The translations under genes and the position numbers were made by a program. 16,312 nucleotides of DNA from the NCBI GenBank assembly GCA_002686705.1, contig NYYH01000062.1, positions 1 to 16,312 on the forward strand, read 5' to 3'. The DNA is from Bacteroidota bacterium. GTDB lineage: Bacteria > Bacteroidota > Bacteroidia > Bacteroidales > F082. Each line of letters opens with the position of its first letter. Position 1 is the stretch's first letter. The notes beneath the pieces were generated by a model. That model was given only the letters and a program-made list of their open reading frames with translations. It did no database searches and was not told the origin of the DNA. Shown one piece after another: positions 14,942-16,312 of the stretch.

Positions 14942-15940
14942 TTATATGTGCTGGTATAATGGAACAAATGGAGTTCCTCTTTTTACTACTGCAAAGACTC
15001 TACTTATAAGTTTATTTTTTATTGCATTCATTACAACCATTTTGTGTTTTCCCTCCTCGAGCTTCCTTTTGTAATAACTTGCTATCTCTGGGTCATGTTG
15101 GATTGCAGAGGCAATGCCATTACCAATAATCGCTTTTATTTTTTTATTTCCCAAATGACTCACTTTTGTTTTGCCTCTAATAGAACTTCCTGATCTATGT
15201 TCAAATGGAGCAAGACCACAATAACAAGAAAATTTTCTCCAATTCTTGAACCTTGTGAAGCCATGCGTTACAACTATCATATTAATGGCTATATGCAGCC
15301 CAACCCCCTTTACAGATGTAATTAACTTAAACATCCTGTTTAGGGCTGGATCTTCTGCAACGATTTGTTTTAGTGAATGATCAATTTCAATGATACTTTT
15401 AGTGATATGCTTTATATGCTCCTGGGAGTCAGAAACAATATATCCGTGCATATCCTTATCAGTGAATGCTTTGAGTTCTTTTGCTGCAATTTTTAAAGCA
15501 ACATTGGATTTAACAAGCCTTTCTCTGTATGAAACAAGCTGCTTTAGTTTCAAAATGATTTTAGAGGGGAGCCGATAACAATCAATTTCATTTCTGTTTA
15601 AGTATGCATATTTTCCTATTACACATGCATCGGCCTTATCATTCTTTCCCCTTTGGATACCCATGGATCTCTTTATTTGTAATCCAGATTGAAGACTATA
15701 ATTTAGCCCATATTCTTCAAAAAATACACAAATACCCAGACAATAAACTCCTGTATGCTCTAAGCAGAATAATAATTGTTCTGTTGCACTGGACTTCTTG
15801 ATCCAGCTCAACATGGATCTAAATCCGGAACTATTATTAGAAAACTTCTTTGTGTCTACAACTGTACCGTTAACATCTAGATGAGCTACATCATAATCTA
15901 ATTTTGAAATGTCAATTCCAATAAATGAAGTAAATTTCAT
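14942..15940 (-). CDS. IS110-family transposase (DEDD recombinase)
   Basis: A 332-residue protein of normal length. The N-terminal RuvC-like DEDD domain begins FIGIDISK (Asp10). CLEHTG carries Glu61 and KNDKADA carries Asp101 and Asp104. A helical middle (about 120-200) leads to a C-terminal Transposase_20 domain with SVKGVGLHIAINMI (209-222), CGLAPFEHRSGSSIRGK (241-257, with the serine-rich catalytic loop) and HLGNKKIKAIIGNGI. Members are RNA-guided recombinases that insert a circular element at a site specified by a bridge RNA. It starts at the ATG 15940-15938. The only other gene-like content of the element is the upstream non-coding region. Confidence 0.94.
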   Translation of the reverse strand: MKFTSFIGIDISKLDYDVAHLDVNGTVVDTKKFSNNSSGFRSMLSWIKKSSATEQLLFCLEHTGVYCLGICVFFEEYGLNYSLQSGLQIKRSMGIQRGKNDKADACVIGKYAYLNRNEIDCYRLPSKIILKLKQLVSYRERLVKSNVALKIAAKELKAFTDKDMHGYIVSDSQEHIKHITKSIIEIDHSLKQIVAEDPALNRMFKLITSVKGVGLHIAINMIVVTHGFTRFKNWRKFSCYCGLAPFEHRSGSSIRGKTKVSHLGNKKIKAIIGNGIASAIQHDPEIASYYKRKLEEGKHKMVVMNAIKNKLISRVFAVVKRGTPFVPLYQHI

Positions 15941-15961
15941 ACCTTTATCTTTTATTTGAAT

Positions 15962-16090
15962 AACTAAAACCTTTACTAGGCCTAAAAGCCTATAATTCTA
16001 AATGGTGCTTATTCAAAAAGAAGGCAGAGGACTAATTCGGCAGTTAGGAATGTGATCCTAGCAGGCAGGCCAGTTCACCTCTGCTTTCAT
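15962..16090 (-). ncRNA. Candidate IS110 bridge RNA
   Basis: This is the non-coding DNA upstream of the transposase, read on the minus strand. The first stem-loop (GCAGAGG/CCTCTGC, arms 16078-16084 and 16024-16030) holds an inner hairpin TAGGA/TCCTA (16060-16056 and 16049-16045). On its 5' side is CCTGCCTGC (16069-16061) and on its 3' side CTGCC (16043-16039). Both can pair with the target right of the insertion point. A second stem-loop around an AGGC/GCCT hairpin (15991-15978) carries TTAGAATT (16001-15994), identical to the element's own end at 14913-14906. These resemble target-binding and donor-binding loops. Ends are approximate. Confidence 0.62.
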
Positions 16091-16141
16091 TTTTAATGAA
16101 CAACTAAATTTAAGAAAATAAATAAGATCGCTAATCTAAAG

Positions 16142-16260
16142 GGCTAGGCAGGGAGTTAAACGTTCTGTTTTTTTAGTTGTGTACTACCCCACCCTACACA
16201 GAATCGTTTAATTTTGAGGCATTTTTAGGTAAGCCTGTGCGTAAGCATGCCGTAAGAATC
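16142..16260 (+). repeat. Palindromic repeat element R4, right part (R5), beyond the IS110 insertion
   Basis: From 16142 to the window end the sequence equals 14012-14182, with differences only at 16214 and 16225 (both T for C). The element closes with CCGTAAGAATC at 16250-16260. The same 50-bp spacer ending in GTTCAATTGA follows, and the last two bases (GA) begin a further repeat copy outside the window. The array therefore continues to the right. Confidence 0.88.
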
Positions 16261-16312
16261 CGGAACTTATTTATACGATGGTTGTTGGGTTTTCATGTTT
16301 GTTCAATTGAGA

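Larger units (their letters stand above)
14905..16141 (-). mobile_element. IS110-family insertion sequence, 1237 bp, complete
   Basis: Both boundaries are read by comparison with the uninterrupted copy at 14002-14022. Left flank homology ends at 14904 or 14905 and right flank homology begins at 16142, leaving a one-base (G) ambiguity. No terminal inverted repeats and no multi-base target duplication are seen, as expected for IS110. One minus-strand transposase (14942-15940) is flanked by a 37-bp non-coding end and a 200-bp non-coding end upstream of the gene. This asymmetry is that of the IS110 group, where the bridge RNA lies 5' of the transposase. The frame is intact, so the element may be active. 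Confidence 0.88.

Overview
The window is low-GC, gene-dense bacterial DNA that most resembles Bacteroidota, possibly a Marinilabiliales-type marine or sediment lineage. The support is the FtsX/MacB permeases of about 800 residues with the N-terminal style typical of Bacteroidetes, TAnnTTTG-like -7 promoter elements, the lack of strong Shine-Dalgarno sequences, and a LytTR-type response regulator. The exact taxon is inference.

Layout, left to right. (1) 1-340, minus strand: the receiver half of a LytTR-family response regulator. It runs off the left edge and has a decayed 5' end. (2) 423-1865: a secreted Ntn-hydrolase of the phospholipase B-like / C45 type. (3) 2219-4633: a Cu+/Ag+-type P1B ATPase with three N-terminal Cys-rich heavy-metal-binding repeats. 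(4) 4787-12631: a six-gene efflux operon made of a HlyD/MacA-type adaptor, an ABC ATPase, an FtsX-like permease, an 89-residue protein of unknown function, a second FtsX-like permease broken by a 2-nt frameshift, and a second ABC ATPase. A good sigma-54 -24/-12 match lies just upstream, and a TGTACA-N4-TGTACA palindrome lies at a distance typical of enhancer-binding regulators. (5) 12796-13929: a phosphatidylserine-decarboxylase-family (PsiD-like) pyruvoyl enzyme with its own Bacteroidetes-type promoter.

(6) 13932-16312 is an accessory repeat region. It contains a series of 130-155 bp imperfect palindromic elements in direct orientation, spaced about 200 bp apart (R1, R2, R3, then R4/R5 and the first bases of another). 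A small single-domain GIY-YIG nuclease gene sits in the middle. Its first codons and upstream DNA are duplicated, in decayed form, directly behind the decarboxylase stop codon. One palindromic element is split exactly within a GC-rich REP-like hairpin by a 1237-bp IS110-family element. The uninterrupted target survives in R1, so the insertion site can be read to within one nucleotide.

The strongest discovery lead is the 200-bp non-coding end of the IS110 element. It folds into two stem-loops. One loop carries stretches that match the actual target palindrome, and the other carries an 8-nt match to the element's own far end. This is the organisation expected of an IS110 bridge RNA. The second lead is the physical link between the GIY-YIG gene and the palindromic repeats, which together may form an undescribed mobile or repeat-propagating unit.
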